A stretch of DNA of 64,000 bases from Punica granatum. Its lineage: Eukaryota; Streptophyta; Magnoliopsida; Myrtales; Lythraceae. The stretch is taken from assembly GCF_007655135.1 (NCBI RefSeq), contig NW_022204389.1:1-64000 (forward strand). The letters run 5' to 3'. The first letter of the stretch is position 1; every line of letters begins with the position of its first letter. Positions 1 to 12,600 of this stretch are shown here, piece by piece. Below the pieces are notes generated by a model. The model did not search any database. It saw nothing but the letters and a program-made list of their open reading frames with translations, and had not been told where the DNA came from. Position numbers and translations under genes: made by a program.

Positions 1-1958
1 GTTGGATATATTTTGGAGTTAGTCTTATGTTGTTTTGGGATGAGTTTGGTCACTTTATGGTTTGAAAAATTCGGTTGTGGGCAGGGGGCAAAACCCTTGG
101 TTAAATTGGTGGTTTTCTAAGGCACATAGCTATGCCCTCTGAAAGTATATATACACATATATAGATGTAGACAAGCGTGTGTGCATATGTATATGCATAC
201 ATTTACTCTGTGAGCTGACCATGGACTAGAGAAGGGAACTGAATTGAAATTTATCATGCATTATAATGATATCATGTGATGGATTGATTGAATAAGCTCT
301 TATTTATTTGTATTTCGAACCAAAGAAGTACTTAGAATTCCTTGCACTCTTCCTGAATTTGGCTGATCAAATTGGTCATCCATTTGATATATAGTTGTGA
401 TGAATCCTAAGTTGATATAATTTGAGAGATACATGTGTATAGCATTTTGCATTGTTCTCTATTTAAAGAGTTAGGTAGAAATCAAAAGAGATAGGGAAGA
501 AGCTTTGTAATTATAAACATCTTATATTATAGCTACATTCAGGAAATAGCACAGAGGTGATTGCTGCATATTTTCACCCCACATCTAGTATATATCTAAC
601 CTTTTTGCTTGAACTGGATAGGGGCTGGGGAGACTGAGACTATACCGTACCCTCGGAAGGCTCGATTCATTAAGTGGTCATTTCAGGGGGTTTGGGGAGT
701 GGTGACTTTCTTCCATCGTAAAATAATAATAAATATATATAATATATATATATATATATATGTGTGTGTATGGTTTATAGAGTGATGTGGCCGAATGATT
801 GCGGAACATAGTTGATGTGTATGCTTGTAATGCTTGTGATGGTTGCACTATAGCCATGGGATCGCTGGACCCGGCAGATTATAAAAGGGGTCTGATCGGC
901 ACACGCCGCCCCCAACCTCGGCGGAATATAAATAGGGGCGTGATCGGCCGCTGGACCCGGCGGAAATCTAAATAGGGACGTGATCGCCGCTGGACCCGGC
1001 GGAATACAAAGGGGGCCTGATCGGCCGCTGGACCCGGCGGAATATAAGTAGGGGCCTGATCGGACGCTGGACCGGCGGAATATAATGAAGGTCAACTCTT
1101 ACCGCCAGAGGTTAATGGGCGGCCCCCGCTCATGAGACATGGATATTGGGAGTTGAGGATTATTAATGATGTGTGCGGGTCCCGGTACCGTCATAACTCT
1201 GTTGCGAGTAAATGCAACCCTATGGCTATTTACTGTTGTTTGGATTTGGTTGCCCTATGAGTTGTGTGAAAGGATGATCTTGGTATTGGATGCTATATCA
1301 CGTGAAATTGTATATATATATTATATATATATGTATGATTGATGTCGTGAATTGTGATGTAACATATTAGCTCATTTTACCTTGGAATATAGTACTCACT
1401 GAGTTGCAGCTCCCCCTGCATCATTTTTTCCAGATGAGCTAGGAGCTAGACTAGCCGCACAGGAGGGCTTTGGATAACGGGGATCAGCGCAAAGGATTTT
1501 GGCAAGTAGGCCCACCCATAGTATAGGTAGTAAGTGTTCGTAAATGTTACAATCCTGTTACGACCTGAAACTTTTGTTAGTTGGTTTAGTGGTATGGTTG
1601 TAGCTGAACACACTATGGAGAGCATATATGTACATTAGAATCCGTTAGACTCATTATATATTAACGTAGAGTGCCGAGTTAGTTTAAAGGTTGGATGTGT
1701 TGTAGAAGCATGCTATATATATATATATGAAAGCTTTTCGTTCAGTCTGTGTTACAAGATGGTTGCAACTGAGAAATATTTGAGAGTTTTATGCATATAT
1801 CTGAATTAGTTGGGTCATTATATTTTATATAGAGCTTGTTCGGGTGGTTTAATGTGTTGAGAATTAGGGAAATAGATTATACGTATATGAGTTGCGTATA
1901 TGATAATGGATATTAAGGAATAGAGGGGAAACTCTGCTATAAGTTTCGGGTCGTGACA
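1..1958 (+). repeat. LTR 1 of the array, 5'-truncated by the window edge
   Basis: Aligns with the last ~1.93 kb of LTR 2 and ends in the same TCGTGACA, directly followed by TTTT and the primer site. Bases 1 to about 1430 carry dozens of small insertions and deletions relative to the other LTRs; from about 1434 to the end the copy is almost identical to them. It contains AT- and TG-dinucleotide runs near 727-770 and a degenerate 39-bp minisatellite at 856-1085. No gene is supported. Confidence 0.88.
856..1085 (+). repeat. 39-bp minisatellite in LTR 1 (degenerate)
   Basis: About six imperfect units sharing the core GCTGGACCCGGCGGAATA. This copy has private indels, including a changed first spacer near 900-920 and lost bases near 985, that break the 39-bp phase kept in the other LTRs. 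Confidence 0.8.
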
Positions 1959-1962
1959 TTTT

Positions 1963-1974
1963 TGGTATCAGAGC
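1963..1974 (+). promoter_or_regulatory. Primer-binding site (initiator tRNA-Met), unit 1
   Basis: TGGTATCAGAGC is complementary to the 3' end of plant initiator tRNA-Met and lies four T residues after the LTR end at 1958. It would prime minus-strand DNA synthesis. The same site occurs at 9487-9498, 23758-23769, 31311-31322, 38858-38869 and 46387-46398. Confidence 0.9.
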
Positions 1975-2112
1975 CTAGGTTATAGGATTCTGTAGACGTA
2001 GTGCGCCTGATCCCCGCTCTTTTTGATTAGTTGCGGCCCCAAGACGGGATATACCTTATCATTGTGTTGTTAAATGCTTGGTTAACTTGTGTTCTGTTTA
2101 GGAAAATTTGCA

Positions 2113-5100
2113 ATGGGACCCAAACGTGCAAGGCGGGGTCGACCTAGATACCGTACAGCCGAGAATTTAGCTATGAGTACACCTGAGCCGATGACAGAGG
2201 AGCAAGTGTCTCAAGCTCCTCAAGAAGCTGCTGCAGCTCCTAGGGTTCAAGATCCACCAATCCACCAGACGTTAGCAGCCATGACTCGTCTAGTGGAGCA
2301 GCAAGCGCAGCTAATTGAGCAACAAAACGGCCTTCTTCCAGAGGCAAGCAGCACAGCCGAGTGCATCTACATCTCACATGGAGCAACAATTGACGCCGTA
2401 TGAAAGGTTTAGGAAATATGGTCCATCTAGTTTTTCGAGAAGTGCTGGTCCTATAGAAGCGGTGAATTGGATGGCTGGAATGGAAAGAATTTTTGCAATC
2501 ATGGAGGTTTCAGACAACCAACGTGTGGCACTTGCAACATTCATGCTAGAAGGGGATGCTCAGTACTTGTGGGAGGCTACTCAAAGACGACTGGACCCGA
2601 ACTCCTCGCACATTATCACTTGGGCTGAGTTTACGCAAGCATTTTATAATAAGTACTTTCCAGCCTCGTTTCGGCGCGCCAAGGAGCGGGAATTTTTGAA
2701 TTTGAAGCAAGGGGACCTCAGCGTAGCTGAATATGAAGTAAAATTTACCAAGTTGTCACGTTTTGCCCCTACATTGGTAAGTGATGAAACTTCCAAATGC
2801 AGTAGGTTCTTGGATGGATTGAACCTCAATATGAGGTCGCGCGTTTCCGTTTTGGAGATCCCATTATTTGCAGACCTGTATAATAAAGCCATTATCACTG
2901 AGGAGGACTTACGAGAGGAAGTTCATCAGAGGGAGCAAAGTATAACTCGACCTAGTAGCTCACTTGTAGAGGGTTCCTTCCGACCCCCAAAAAGAGGCGG
3001 GTTCATTCAAGGCTTCAATAGAGGGAAATCAACTTATCAGCAGCTTCCGCAATGGTCTCATGAAGGTAAGGGCATGAGGAGTCAGAGTGGTGGAAGTTAT
3101 GGTGGAACTAATCTCTCGAGGCATCAAAATTGTCAGAATTGTGGTCGATTTCATTCCGGAGTTTGTCAAGTGCAGTCCGGGAGTTGCTTTCATTGTGGAC
3201 GTCGTGATCACTTAAGAAACAATTGCCCACAATTAAGGAGTGAGGGGGTTACATGTTTCAGATGTGGCATGAAGGGACATGTACAGAGGAATTGTAGGCA
3301 GCCTATAGTAGCAGCGTCAAGCAGCGCTAGTGTAGGCAATAGGCCATCGGCGATGAGAGGCCGTGGGCAGATGAGTAGCAACAAGAGTGTTCAAGGCCGA
3401 GGGGGTGGATCGATGGTGAGCTCAGCAGGCCAGGCCAATAGACCAATGACGCAGGGTAGAGTATTCACCTTAACGAAGCGGGATGCTGATGCCACTCCGA
3501 CTGTAGTGACGGGTACGTTAAATCTCTTTAATAAACCTGCTCATGTACTTATAGACCCAGGGTCCACTCATTCATATATCTCATTGTCATATGCCATGCA
3601 TTCTAACAGGCCACGAGAGTTATTAGATAGTCGTATGTCCATAGCTACACCGACCGGGGAAAGTGTGGTAGTTGGGGGGGAGGTGTATCGCAGTTGTAGG
3701 CTACACTTAGGGGATAAGGAGATGCTAGTAGATTTAATACCCTTAAACATTTGGGATTTTGATGTTATCCTCGGGATGGATTGGCTTGCTTCTCATCATG
3801 CTTCGGTGGAGTGTTACAAGAAGGAGGTTATCTTTAGAATACCAAATGAGCCTGAATTTAAGCTTCATGGAGATCAGTTGGGTACTCCATTCAATGTTAT
3901 ATCATTTCTCGAGGCGACGAAACTTTTGAAAAGGGGGTGTGAAGGATATTGGCACATGTGATTGCTACCGAGGTCAACTCACCAAAACTTAGTGAAATTT
4001 CAGCAGTTTGCGAGTTTCCGGAGGTTTTTCCTGATGATTTACCTGGTCTTCCCCCTGATAGAGAGATTGAGTTTACTATCGAGTTAGATCCCGGTACTGC
4101 GCCGATTTCCCGTGCACCGTATCGTATGGCCCCGTCAGAACTCATGGAATTGAAAATTCAGCTGCAAGAATTATTAGAAAAGGGATTTATCAGGCCTAGT
4201 GTATCTCCTTGGGGTGCTCCCGTTTTGTTTGTGAAGAAGAAGGATGGCTCACTTAGATTGTGTATAGATTACCGACAGCTGAATCGGGTAACGGTGCGCA
4301 ATAAATATCCTTTACCTAGGATAGATGACTTGTTTGATCAGCTCCGAGGTGCTACCGTCTTCTCGAAGATCGATCTTAGATCGGGATACCACCAGCTGAA
4401 GATCAAGGACTCTGATGTGCCCAAGACTGCTTTTCGCACTCGGTATGGACATTATGAATTCCTTGTGATGCCTTTCGGGTTAACAAATGCTCCAGCAGCT
4501 TTTATGGATTTAATGAATAGAGTCTTCCAGCTATATCTTGATCAGTTTGTGGTTGGTTTTCATCGATGATATATTGGTATACTCGAGGAACCGGAATGAG
4601 CATGAAGAACATCTTCGTGTAGTGTTGCAGATTTTGAGAGAAAGAAAACTTTATGCCAAGTTTAGCAAATGTGAGTTTTGGTTAGACCGAGTGGGATTCC
4701 TCGGGCATGTGATTTCAGGTGATGGCATATCAGTGGATCCGACGAAGATTGAAGCTATCTTGAATTGGAATCGTCCTACAAGTGTAACAGAGGTGAGGAG
4801 TTTCCTAGGATTAGCTGGTTATTATCGAAGATTTGTGGAAGGATTCTCCCTTATTGCTGCTCCCCTGACTCGGTTAACGCGGAAAAGTGTGAAGTTTGAA
4901 TGGACAGATGAGTATGAGCAAAGTTTCCAGGAGTTGAAGAAGAGGTTGACCACTGCCCCAGTGCTTGTTATTCCGTCCACTGATGAGGGGTTTGTGATAT
5001 ATAGTGATGCATCCCATCAAGGCTTAGGCTGCGTATTAATGCAAAATGGCAGAGTGGTGGCTTATGCATCTCGGCAATTAAGGAATCATGAGAAGAATTA

Positions 5101-6924
5101 CCCGACGCATGATCTTGAATTGGCAGCCGTGGTATTCGCCCTCAAACTTTGGAGACATTATTTATATGGAGCAAAGTGCGAGATTTATACAGATCACAAG
5201 AGTTTGAAACATTTGTTCACTCAAAAAGAACTCAACTTGAGACAGAGGAGATGGATGGAACTAATCAAAGATTATGATTGCACGATCAACTATCATCCAG
5301 GAAAGGCAAACGTGGTGGCAGATGCACTGAGTCGGAAATCATCAGCAAGATTAGCAGGTATGTGGAGTGTTTACGACACACTTATATTAATGAGTTGAGG
5401 TCATTAGAAGTTAAACTAGAGATGACCGGTTTAGGAGCATTGATGGCTATTTATGATATGAAACCAGTGCTAGTTGATCGAATTCGGGAAGCGCAACAAG
5501 TAGATCCATTTTTAGTAGAGATGAAAAACAAGATTAAGGAAGGCAGAGTAAAGGAAGGCAAGAAGTTTGAATTTCTTTTGAAAGAGGATGACACACTTAT
5601 GTTTGGGAGTCGAATTTGTGTACCTAATGATGCTGAGTTGAAGAGAGAGATTCTTGCACAGGCTCATAGCTCACCTTATGCAATGCACCCCGGAAGCACT
5701 AAGATGTATTATAATTTGAAGAGAAGCTATTGGTGGTATAACATGAAAAAGGAGATAGCTGAATTTGTTGCCAAGTGTCTAGTATGTTAACAGGTTAAAG
5801 CAGAGCATCAACACCCATCCGGGTTATTACAACCTCTTCCGGTACCTGAATGGAAATGGGAAAAGATCACCATGGATTTTGTCTCGGGACTTCCACGAAC
5901 ACGAAGAGGGCATGATTCTATATGGGTGATAGTTGATAGGCTGACTAAATCCGCTCACTTCCTACCAGCTAAAACGACATTCGGTGCAGATCAGTTGGCA
6001 CAATTGTTCATTAAGGAGATTGTGAGGTTGCACGGTGTGCCGGCATCCATAGTATCAGACAGAGGTTCCTATTTTACTTCCAAGTACTGGAATAGTTTTG
6101 TTACGGCTCTAGGCACAAAGTTGAATTTGACCACCGCTTTTCATCCTGAATCAGACGGGCAAAGCGAAAGGACCATTCAAACATTGGAGGAAATGTTAAG
6201 AGCGTGTGTTATAGAATTTCAAGGCAGCTGGGATGACTACCTTCCTTTGATGGAATTCGCGTATAATAACAGTTATCAATCTAGTATTGGAATGGCACCA
6301 TATGAGTCGCTTTATGGTCGGGTTTGTCGAACACCATTGTGTTGGAACGAAGTTGGAGAGAGGCAATTAACTGGACCGGAAATAGTCGACCTAACAGCTG
6401 AAAAGGTCAAGATTATCAGAGAGAGATTAAAGACCGCTCAAGGGCGACAAAAGAATTATGCCGATAAACGAAGAAAGGACCTCGAGTTTCAGCAAGGGGA
6501 TCGAGTTTTCTTAAAGGTATCACCGTGGAAGGGTATTATGAGATTTGGCAAGAAAGGGAAGCTTAGTCCCAGATATATCGGGCCATACGAGGTTCTCGAG
6601 CGCATTGGGAAGGTGGCATACCGGTTGGCTCTACCTCCTGAACTATCCCGTATTCATAACGTGTTTCATGTGTCAATGTTGCGTAAGTATATACCAGACC
6701 CATCCCATGTTCTGAGTTATCAACCGGTGGAGCTAAATGAAGACTTGACATATGAGGAAGAGCCAGTGGATATTTTAGATAGAAAGGAGCAGGTCCTTCG
6801 AACCAAGAGAATTCCATTAGTAAAGGTGTTGTGGAAGAGTCATTCGATAGAAGAAGCCACTCGGGAACCCGAGGATTCTATGAGAGTCAACTATCCATAC
6901 CTTTTCCCGATATCAGGTAAATAA
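2113..6924 (+). pseudogene. gag-pol: Gag-Pol pseudogene, array unit 1
   Basis: The first plausible ATG is 2113 (protein begins MGPKRARRGR). The frame is lost within about 2320-2345; Gag continues in the +1 frame, where an alternative ATG lies at 2378. Recognisable in order are the retrotransposon Gag domain, three Cys/His knuckles, an aspartic protease with DPGSTHS, RT with FIDDIL, RNase H with YSDASH, an integrase, a GPY/F module and a chromodomain-like C-terminus ending at 6924. Lesions shared with the other units are the gag shift, a shift near 5340-5398 between RNase H and integrase, and a TAA at 5788-5790. Private changes are a G-run of seven at 3674-3680 (adds one Gly), a lost T near 3949 and a gained base near 4551 that restores frame. 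The private changes may be consensus errors. Confidence 0.88.
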
Positions 6925-6946
6925 TTTCGGGGACGAAATTTTCATT

Positions 6947-6957
6947 AGTGGGGGAGA
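6947..6957 (+). promoter_or_regulatory. Polypurine tract, unit 1
   Basis: AGTGGGGGAGA, followed by one T and then the LTR start TGTGAGGC. This is the plus-strand priming site. It follows the stretch TTTCGGGGACGAAATTTT that is typical just before the 3' LTR of Tekay/Del elements. Equivalent tracts are at 14467-14477, 28739-28749, 36292-36302 and 43829-43839. Confidence 0.85.
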
Positions 6958-7235
6958 TTGTGAGGCTAGTGTCCACCAAACATGCATATATGCTCATATA
7001 CATATCCATATGCACATGCATGGTTACATAACATACATGTATATAATATACCCTTATTTTTTTTTGGCTGGATCTTTAAATGTATTTAATATACCACAAC
7101 TTGTGGCTGGATCATTATCTATACGAAAGAAAAAAAAAATAATAATAATAACGAAAAAGGTGAGAAATCAGATAGTGATGAGTGTGGAATGGGCCAAGTG
7201 GCCTCCTTTTCAGCAGCCAATTTATTTCCACCGCC

Positions 7236-7285
7236 TTTGACCATCTTTGACCACTTTCTTTTTCTGCTTTTCTTCCTTATTTAAA
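7236..7285 (+). promoter_or_regulatory. Candidate LTR core promoter: two W-box motifs and a TATA-like box
   Basis: TTGACC occurs at 7237-7242 and 7247-7252 inside a 10-bp direct repeat. TTGAC[C/T] is the WRKY-factor W-box core. TATTTAAA follows at 7278-7285, with a pyrimidine-rich CACTTCTCCTTGCTC about 5-20 bases further on that could hold the start site. If used, U3 would be about 350 bp. The TATA-like box recurs at 14798, 29067, 36622 and 44157. The function is inferred from motifs only; the TATAAA-rich minisatellite downstream is an alternative promoter. Confidence 0.4.
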
Positions 7286-8412
7286 CCACACTTCTCCTTG
7301 CTCTATCCCTAGCCCAAGAAAAACGAAAATGAACCAGAAGAGAGAGAGAGAGAGAGGAGTTAGCTGAGTTGAGAAAAATCCTTGGAGAAGAAGACTAAGT
7401 TTGGAGTATTGATTAGTAAGTTGATTATCTATGATTTAAACATCTATATTCACTATGTTGTATATAGTTGTGGCTCTTCTTGCATCCATTTCAGTTAGGT
7501 TAGATTGAGAATTTTAGTTGTTGAGATTGGTAGCTTCTCCTAAATGATATAAGTTGAGTTGGATATATGTTTGGAGTTAGTCTTATGTTGTTTTGGGATG
7601 AGTTTGGTCACTTATATGGGTTGAAAAATTCGGTTGTGGGGCAGGGGGCAAAACCCTTGGTTAAATTGGTGGGTTTCTAAGGCACATAGCTATGCCCTTC
7701 TGAAAGTATATATACACATATATAGATGTAGACAAGCGTGTGTGCATAGGTATATGCATACATTTTACTCTGTGAGCTGACCATGGACTAGAGAAGGGAA
7801 CTGAATTGAAAATTTATCATGCATTATAATGATATCATGTGATGGATTGATTGAATAAGCTCTTATTTATTTGTATTTCGGAACCAAAGAAGTACTTAGA
7901 ATTCCTTGCACTCTTCCTGAATTTGGCTGATCAAATTGGTCATCCATTTGATATATATTGTGATGAATCCTAAGTTGATATAATTTGAGAGATACATGTG
8001 TATAGCATTTTGCATTGTTCTCTATTTAAAGAGTTAGGTAGAAATCAAAAGAGATAGGGAAGAAGCATTTGTAAATTATAAACATCTTATATTATAGCTA
8101 CATTCAGGAAATAGCACAGGAGGTGAATTGCTGCATATTTTCACCCTCATCTAGTATATTATCTAACCTTTTTGCTTGAACTGGATAGGGGCTGGGGAGA
8201 CTGAGACTATACCTCCGGAAGGCTCGATTCATTAAGTGGTCATTTCAGGGGTGTTTGGGAGTACTTTCTTCCATCGTAAAATAATAATAAATATATATAT
8301 ATATATATATATATTGTGTGTGTGTATGGTTATAGAAGTGATGGTGGCCGAATGATTGCGGAACATAGTTGATGTGTATGCTTAGTATGCTTGTGATGGT
8401 TGCACTATAGCC

Positions 8413-8594
8413 ATGGGATCGCTGGACCCGGCAGATTATAAAAGGGGTCTGATCGGCCGCCGAACCCGGCGGAATATAAATAGGGGCTTGATCGGCCGCT
8501 GGACCCGGCGGAATATAAATAGGGACGTGATCGGCCGCTGGACCCGGCGGAATATAAGTAGGGGCATGATCGGACGCTGGACCGGCGGAATATA
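8413..8594 (+). repeat. 39-bp minisatellite in LTR 2 (five units)
   Basis: Units share GATCGGCCGCTGGACCCGG and most carry TATAAATAGGG, a sequence matching the plant TATA-box consensus. The unit with AATACAAATGGGGG, present in LTRs 3-6, is missing here. Because 39 is a multiple of three, one frame stays open and encodes a 60-residue Arg-rich repetitive peptide; I treat that as a by-product. Confidence 0.88.
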
Positions 8595-9486
8595 AATGAA
8601 GGTCAACTCTTACCGCCAGAGGTTAATGGGCGGCCCCCGCTCATGAGACATGGATATTGGGAGTTGAGGATGATATGAATGAGGTGTGCGGGGTCACGGT
8701 ACCGTCATAACTCTGTTGCGAGGAAATGCAACCCTATGGCTATATTACTGTTGTTTGGATTTGGTTGCCCTATGAGTTGTGTGAAAGGATGATCTTGGTA
8801 TTGGATGCTATATCACGGTGAAATATGTATATATATATATATATATATATATGTATGATTGATTGTCGTGAATTGTGATGTAACATATTAGCTCATTTTA
8901 CCTTGGAATATAGTACTCACTGAGTTGCAGCTCACCCCCTGCATACATTTTTCCAGATGAGCTAGGAGCTAGACTAGCCGCACAGGAGGGCTTTGGATAA
9001 CGGGGATCAGCGCAAAGGATTTTGGCAAGTAGGCCCACCCATAGTATAGGTAGTAAGTGTTCGTAAATGTTACAATCCTGTTACGACCTGAAACTTTTGT
9101 TAGTTGGTTTAGTGGTATGGTTGTAGCTGAACACACTATGGAGAGCATATATGTACATTAGAATCCGTTAGACTCATTATATATTAACGTAGAGTGCCGA
9201 GTTAGTTTAAAGGTTGGATGTGTTGTAGAAGCATGCTATATATATATATATGAAAGCTTTTCGTTCAGTCTGTGTTACAAGATGGTTGCAACTGAGAAAT
9301 ATTTGAGAGTTTTATGCATATATCTGAATTAGTTGGGTCATTATATGTTTATATAGAGCTTGTTCGGGTGGTTTAATGTGTTGAGAATTAGGGAAATAGA
9401 TTATACGTATATGAGTTGCGTATATGATAATGGATATTAAGGAATAGAGGGGAAACTCTGCTATAAGTTTCGGGTCGTGACATTTT

Positions 9487-9498
9487 TGGTATCAGAGC
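9487..9498 (+). promoter_or_regulatory. Primer-binding site, unit 2
   Basis: TGGTATCAGAGC four bases after the LTR 2 end at 9482; matches the initiator tRNA-Met 3' end. Confidence 0.9.
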
Positions 9499-9636
9499 CT
9501 AGGTTATAGGATTCTGTAGACGTAGTGCGCCTGATCCCCGCTCTTTTTGATTAGTTGCGGCCCCAAGACGGGATATACCTTATCATTGTGTTGTTAAATG
9601 CTTGGTTAACTTGTGTTCTGTTTAGGAAAATTTGCA

Positions 9637-12600
9637 ATGGGACCCAAACGTGCAAGGCGGGGTCGACCTAGATACCGTACAGCCGAGAATTTAGCTATGA
9701 GTACACCTGAGCCGATGACAGAGGAGCAAGTGTCTCAAGCTCCTCAAGAAGCTGCTGCAGCTCCTAGGGTTCAAGATCCACCAATCCACCAGACGTTAGC
9801 AGCCATGACTCGTCTAGTGGAGCAGCAAGCGCAGCTAATTGAGCAACAAAACGGCCTTCTTCCAGAGGCAAGCAGCACAGCCGAGTGCATCTACATCTCA
9901 CATGGAGCAACAATTGACGCCGTATGAAAGGTTTAGGAAATATGGCCCATCTAGTTTTTCGAGAAGTGCTGGTCCTATAGAAGCGGTGAATTGGATGGCT
10001 GGAATGGAAAGAATTTTTGCAATCATGGAGGTTTCAGACAACCAACGTGTGGCACTTGCAACATTCATGCTAGAAGGGGATGCTCAGTACTTGTGGGAGG
10101 CTACTCAAAGACGACTGGACCCGAACTCCTCGCACATTATCACTTGGGCTGAGTTTACGCAAGCATTTTATAATAAGTACTTTCCAGCCTCGTTTCGGCG
10201 CGCCAAGGAGCGGGAATTTTTGAATTTGAAGCAAGGGGACCTCAGCGTAGCTGAATATGAAGTAAAATTTACCAAGTTGTCACGTTTTGCCCCTACATTG
10301 GTAAGTGATGAAACTTCCAAATGCAGTAGGTTCTTGGATGGATTGAACCTCAATATGAGGTCGCGCGTTTCCGTTTTGGAGATCCCATTATTTGCAGACC
10401 TGTATAATAAAGCCATTATCACTGAGGAGGACTTACGAGAGCAAGTTCATCAGAGGGAGCAAAGTATAACTCGACCTAGTAGCTCACTTGTAGAGGGTTC
10501 CTTCCGACCCCCAAAAAGAGGCGGGTTCATTCAAGGCTTCAATAGAGGGAAATCAACTTATCAGCAGCTTCCGCAATGGTCTCATGAAGGTAAGGGCATG
10601 AGGAGTCAGAGTGGTGGAAGTTATGGTGGAACTAATCTCTCGAGGCATCAAAATTGTCAGAATTGTGGTCGATTTCATTCCGGAGTTTGTCAAGTGCAGT
10701 CCGGGAGTTGCTTTCATTGTGGACGTCGTGATCACTTAAGAAACAATTGCCCACAATTAAGAGTGAGGGGGTTACATGTTTCAGATGTGGCATGAAGGGA
10801 CATGTACAGAGGAATTGTAGGCAGCCTATAGTAGCAGCGTCAAGCAGCGCTAGTGTAGGCAATAGGCCATCGGCGATGAGAGGCCGTGGGCAGATGAGTA
10901 GCAACAAGAGTGTTCAAGGCCGAGGGGGTGGATCGATGGTGAGCTCAGCAGGCCAGGCCAATAGACCAATGACGCAGGGTAGAGTATTCACCTTAACGAA
11001 GCGGGATGCTGATGCCACTCCGACTGTAGTGACGGGTACGTTAAATCTCTTTAATAAACCTGCTCATGTACTTATAGACCCAGGGTCCACTCATTCATAT
11101 ATCTCATTGTCATATGCCATGCATTCTAACAGGCCACGAGAGTTATTAGATAGTCGTATGTCCATAGCTACACCGACCGGGGAAAGTGTGGTAGTTGGGG
11201 AGGTGTATCGCAGTTGTAGGCTACACTTAGGGGATAAGGAGATGCTAGTAGATTTAATACCCTTAAACATTTGGGATTTTGATGTTATCCTCGGGATGGA
11301 TTGGCTTGCTTCTCATCATGCTTCGGTGGAGTGTTACAAGAAGGAGGTTATCTTTAGAATACCAAATGAGCCTGAATTTAAGCTTCATGGAGATCAGTTG
11401 GGTACTCCATTCAATGTTATATCATTTCTCGAGGCGACGAAACTTTTGAAAAGGGGGTGTGAAGGATATTTGGCACATGTGATTGCTACCGAGGTCAACT
11501 CACCAAAACTTAGTGAAATTTCAGCAGTTTGCGAGTTTCCGGAGGTTTTTCCTGATGATTTACCTGGTCTTCCCCCTGATAGAGAGATTGAGTTTACTAT
11601 CGAGTTAGATCCCGGTACTGCGCCGATTTCCCGTGCACCGTATCGTATGGCCCCGTCAGAACTCATGGAATTGAAAATTCAGCTGCAAGAATTATTAGAA
11701 AAGGGATTTATCAGGCCTAGTGTATCTCCTTGGGGTGCTCCCGTTTTGTTTGTGAAGAAGAAGGATGGCTCACTTAGATTGTGTATAGATTACCGACAGC
11801 TGAATCGGGTAACGGTGCGCAATAAATATCCTTTACCTAGGATAGATGACTTGTTTGATCAGCTCCGAGGTGCTACCGTCTTCTCGAAGATCGATCTTAG
11901 ATCGGGATACCACCAGCTGAAGATCAAGGACTCTGATGTGCCCAAGACTGCTTTTCGCACTCGGTATGGACATTATGAATTCCTTGTGATGCCTTTCGGG
12001 TTAACAAATGCTCCAGCAGCTTTTATGGATTTAATGAATAGAGTCTTCCAGCTATATCTTGATCAGTTTGTGGTGGTTTTCATCGATGATATATTGGTAT
12101 ACTCGAGGAACCGGAATGAGCATGAAGAACATCTTCGTGTAGTGTTGCAGATTTTGAGAGAAAGAAAACTTTATGCCAAGTTTAGCAAATGTGAGTTTTG
12201 GTTAGACCGAGTGGGATTCCTCGGGCATGTGATTTCAGGTGATGGCATATCAGTGGATCCGACGAAGATTGAAGCTATCTTGAATTGGAATCGTCCTACA
12301 AGTGTAACAGAGGTGAGGAGTTTCCTAGGATTAGCTGGTTATTATCGAAGATTTGTGGAAGGATTCTCCCTTATTGCTGCTCCCCTGACTCGGTTAACGC
12401 GGAAAAGTGTGAAGTTTGAATGGACAGATGAGTATGAGCAAAGTTTCCAGGAGTTGAAGAAGAGGTTGACCACTGCCCCAGTGCTTGTTATTCCGTCCAC
12501 TGATGAGGGGTTTGTGATATATAGTGATGCATCCCATCAAGGCTTAGGCTGCGTATTAATGCAAAATGGCAGAGTGGTGGCTTATGCATCTCGGCAATTA

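Larger units (their letters stand above)
6959..9482 (+). repeat. LTR 2 (2524 bp), shared by units 1 and 2
   Basis: Begins TGTGAGGC after the polypurine tract and ends GTGACA before the unit-2 primer site, giving TG...CA ends. Contains a poly-T and AT-rich stretch, an AG-dinucleotide run near 7339, a promoter-like block at 7236-7285, AT/TG microsatellites near 8290-8325 and 8827-8852, and a 39-bp minisatellite. It is the only LTR with one fewer minisatellite unit. Its uninterrupted GTACTTAGAATTCCTTGC near 7891-7908 is the empty-site counterpart of the nested insertion in LTR 3. No gene is supported. Confidence 0.92.

Noticed and set aside
1963..1980. tRNA gene at the TGGTATCAGAGC sites
   Set aside because: Only the acceptor-end complement is present, followed by unrelated sequence with no cloverleaf arms; these are primer-binding sites.
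1999..2007. AGTGCGCCT in the element leader as the source of the satellite
   Set aside because: Only nine bases match the satellite and similarity ends immediately on both sides, which is expected by chance at this scale.
2089..2112. A start upstream of ATG 2113 for Gag
   Set aside because: The codon at 2089 is GTG, which is not a normal start in plants; the first in-frame ATG is 2113. The apparent start of the second Gag frame at 2315 is TTG and only marks where the frame becomes open.
2315..2403. Programmed +1 frameshift in gag
   Set aside because: The change lies about 70 codons into Gag, not at a Gag-Pol boundary, with no obvious slippery site or structure, and the same elements carry other inactivating lesions. 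An old mutation is simpler.
7010..7240. Small open frame beginning MHMHGYITYM in the 5' part of the LTRs
   Set aside because: Low-complexity AT-rich sequence; its length and end vary between LTRs through the A-run and AAT-repeat indels, and it has no recognisable features.
8413..8595. Arg-rich repetitive open frame beginning MGSLDPADYKRG in the LTRs (also 22645, 30194, 37749, 45277)
   Set aside because: It follows from a 39-bp minisatellite whose period is a multiple of three. It differs in length between LTRs, is broken in LTRs 1 and 6, and the opposite strand is open too, so I see no sign of protein selection.
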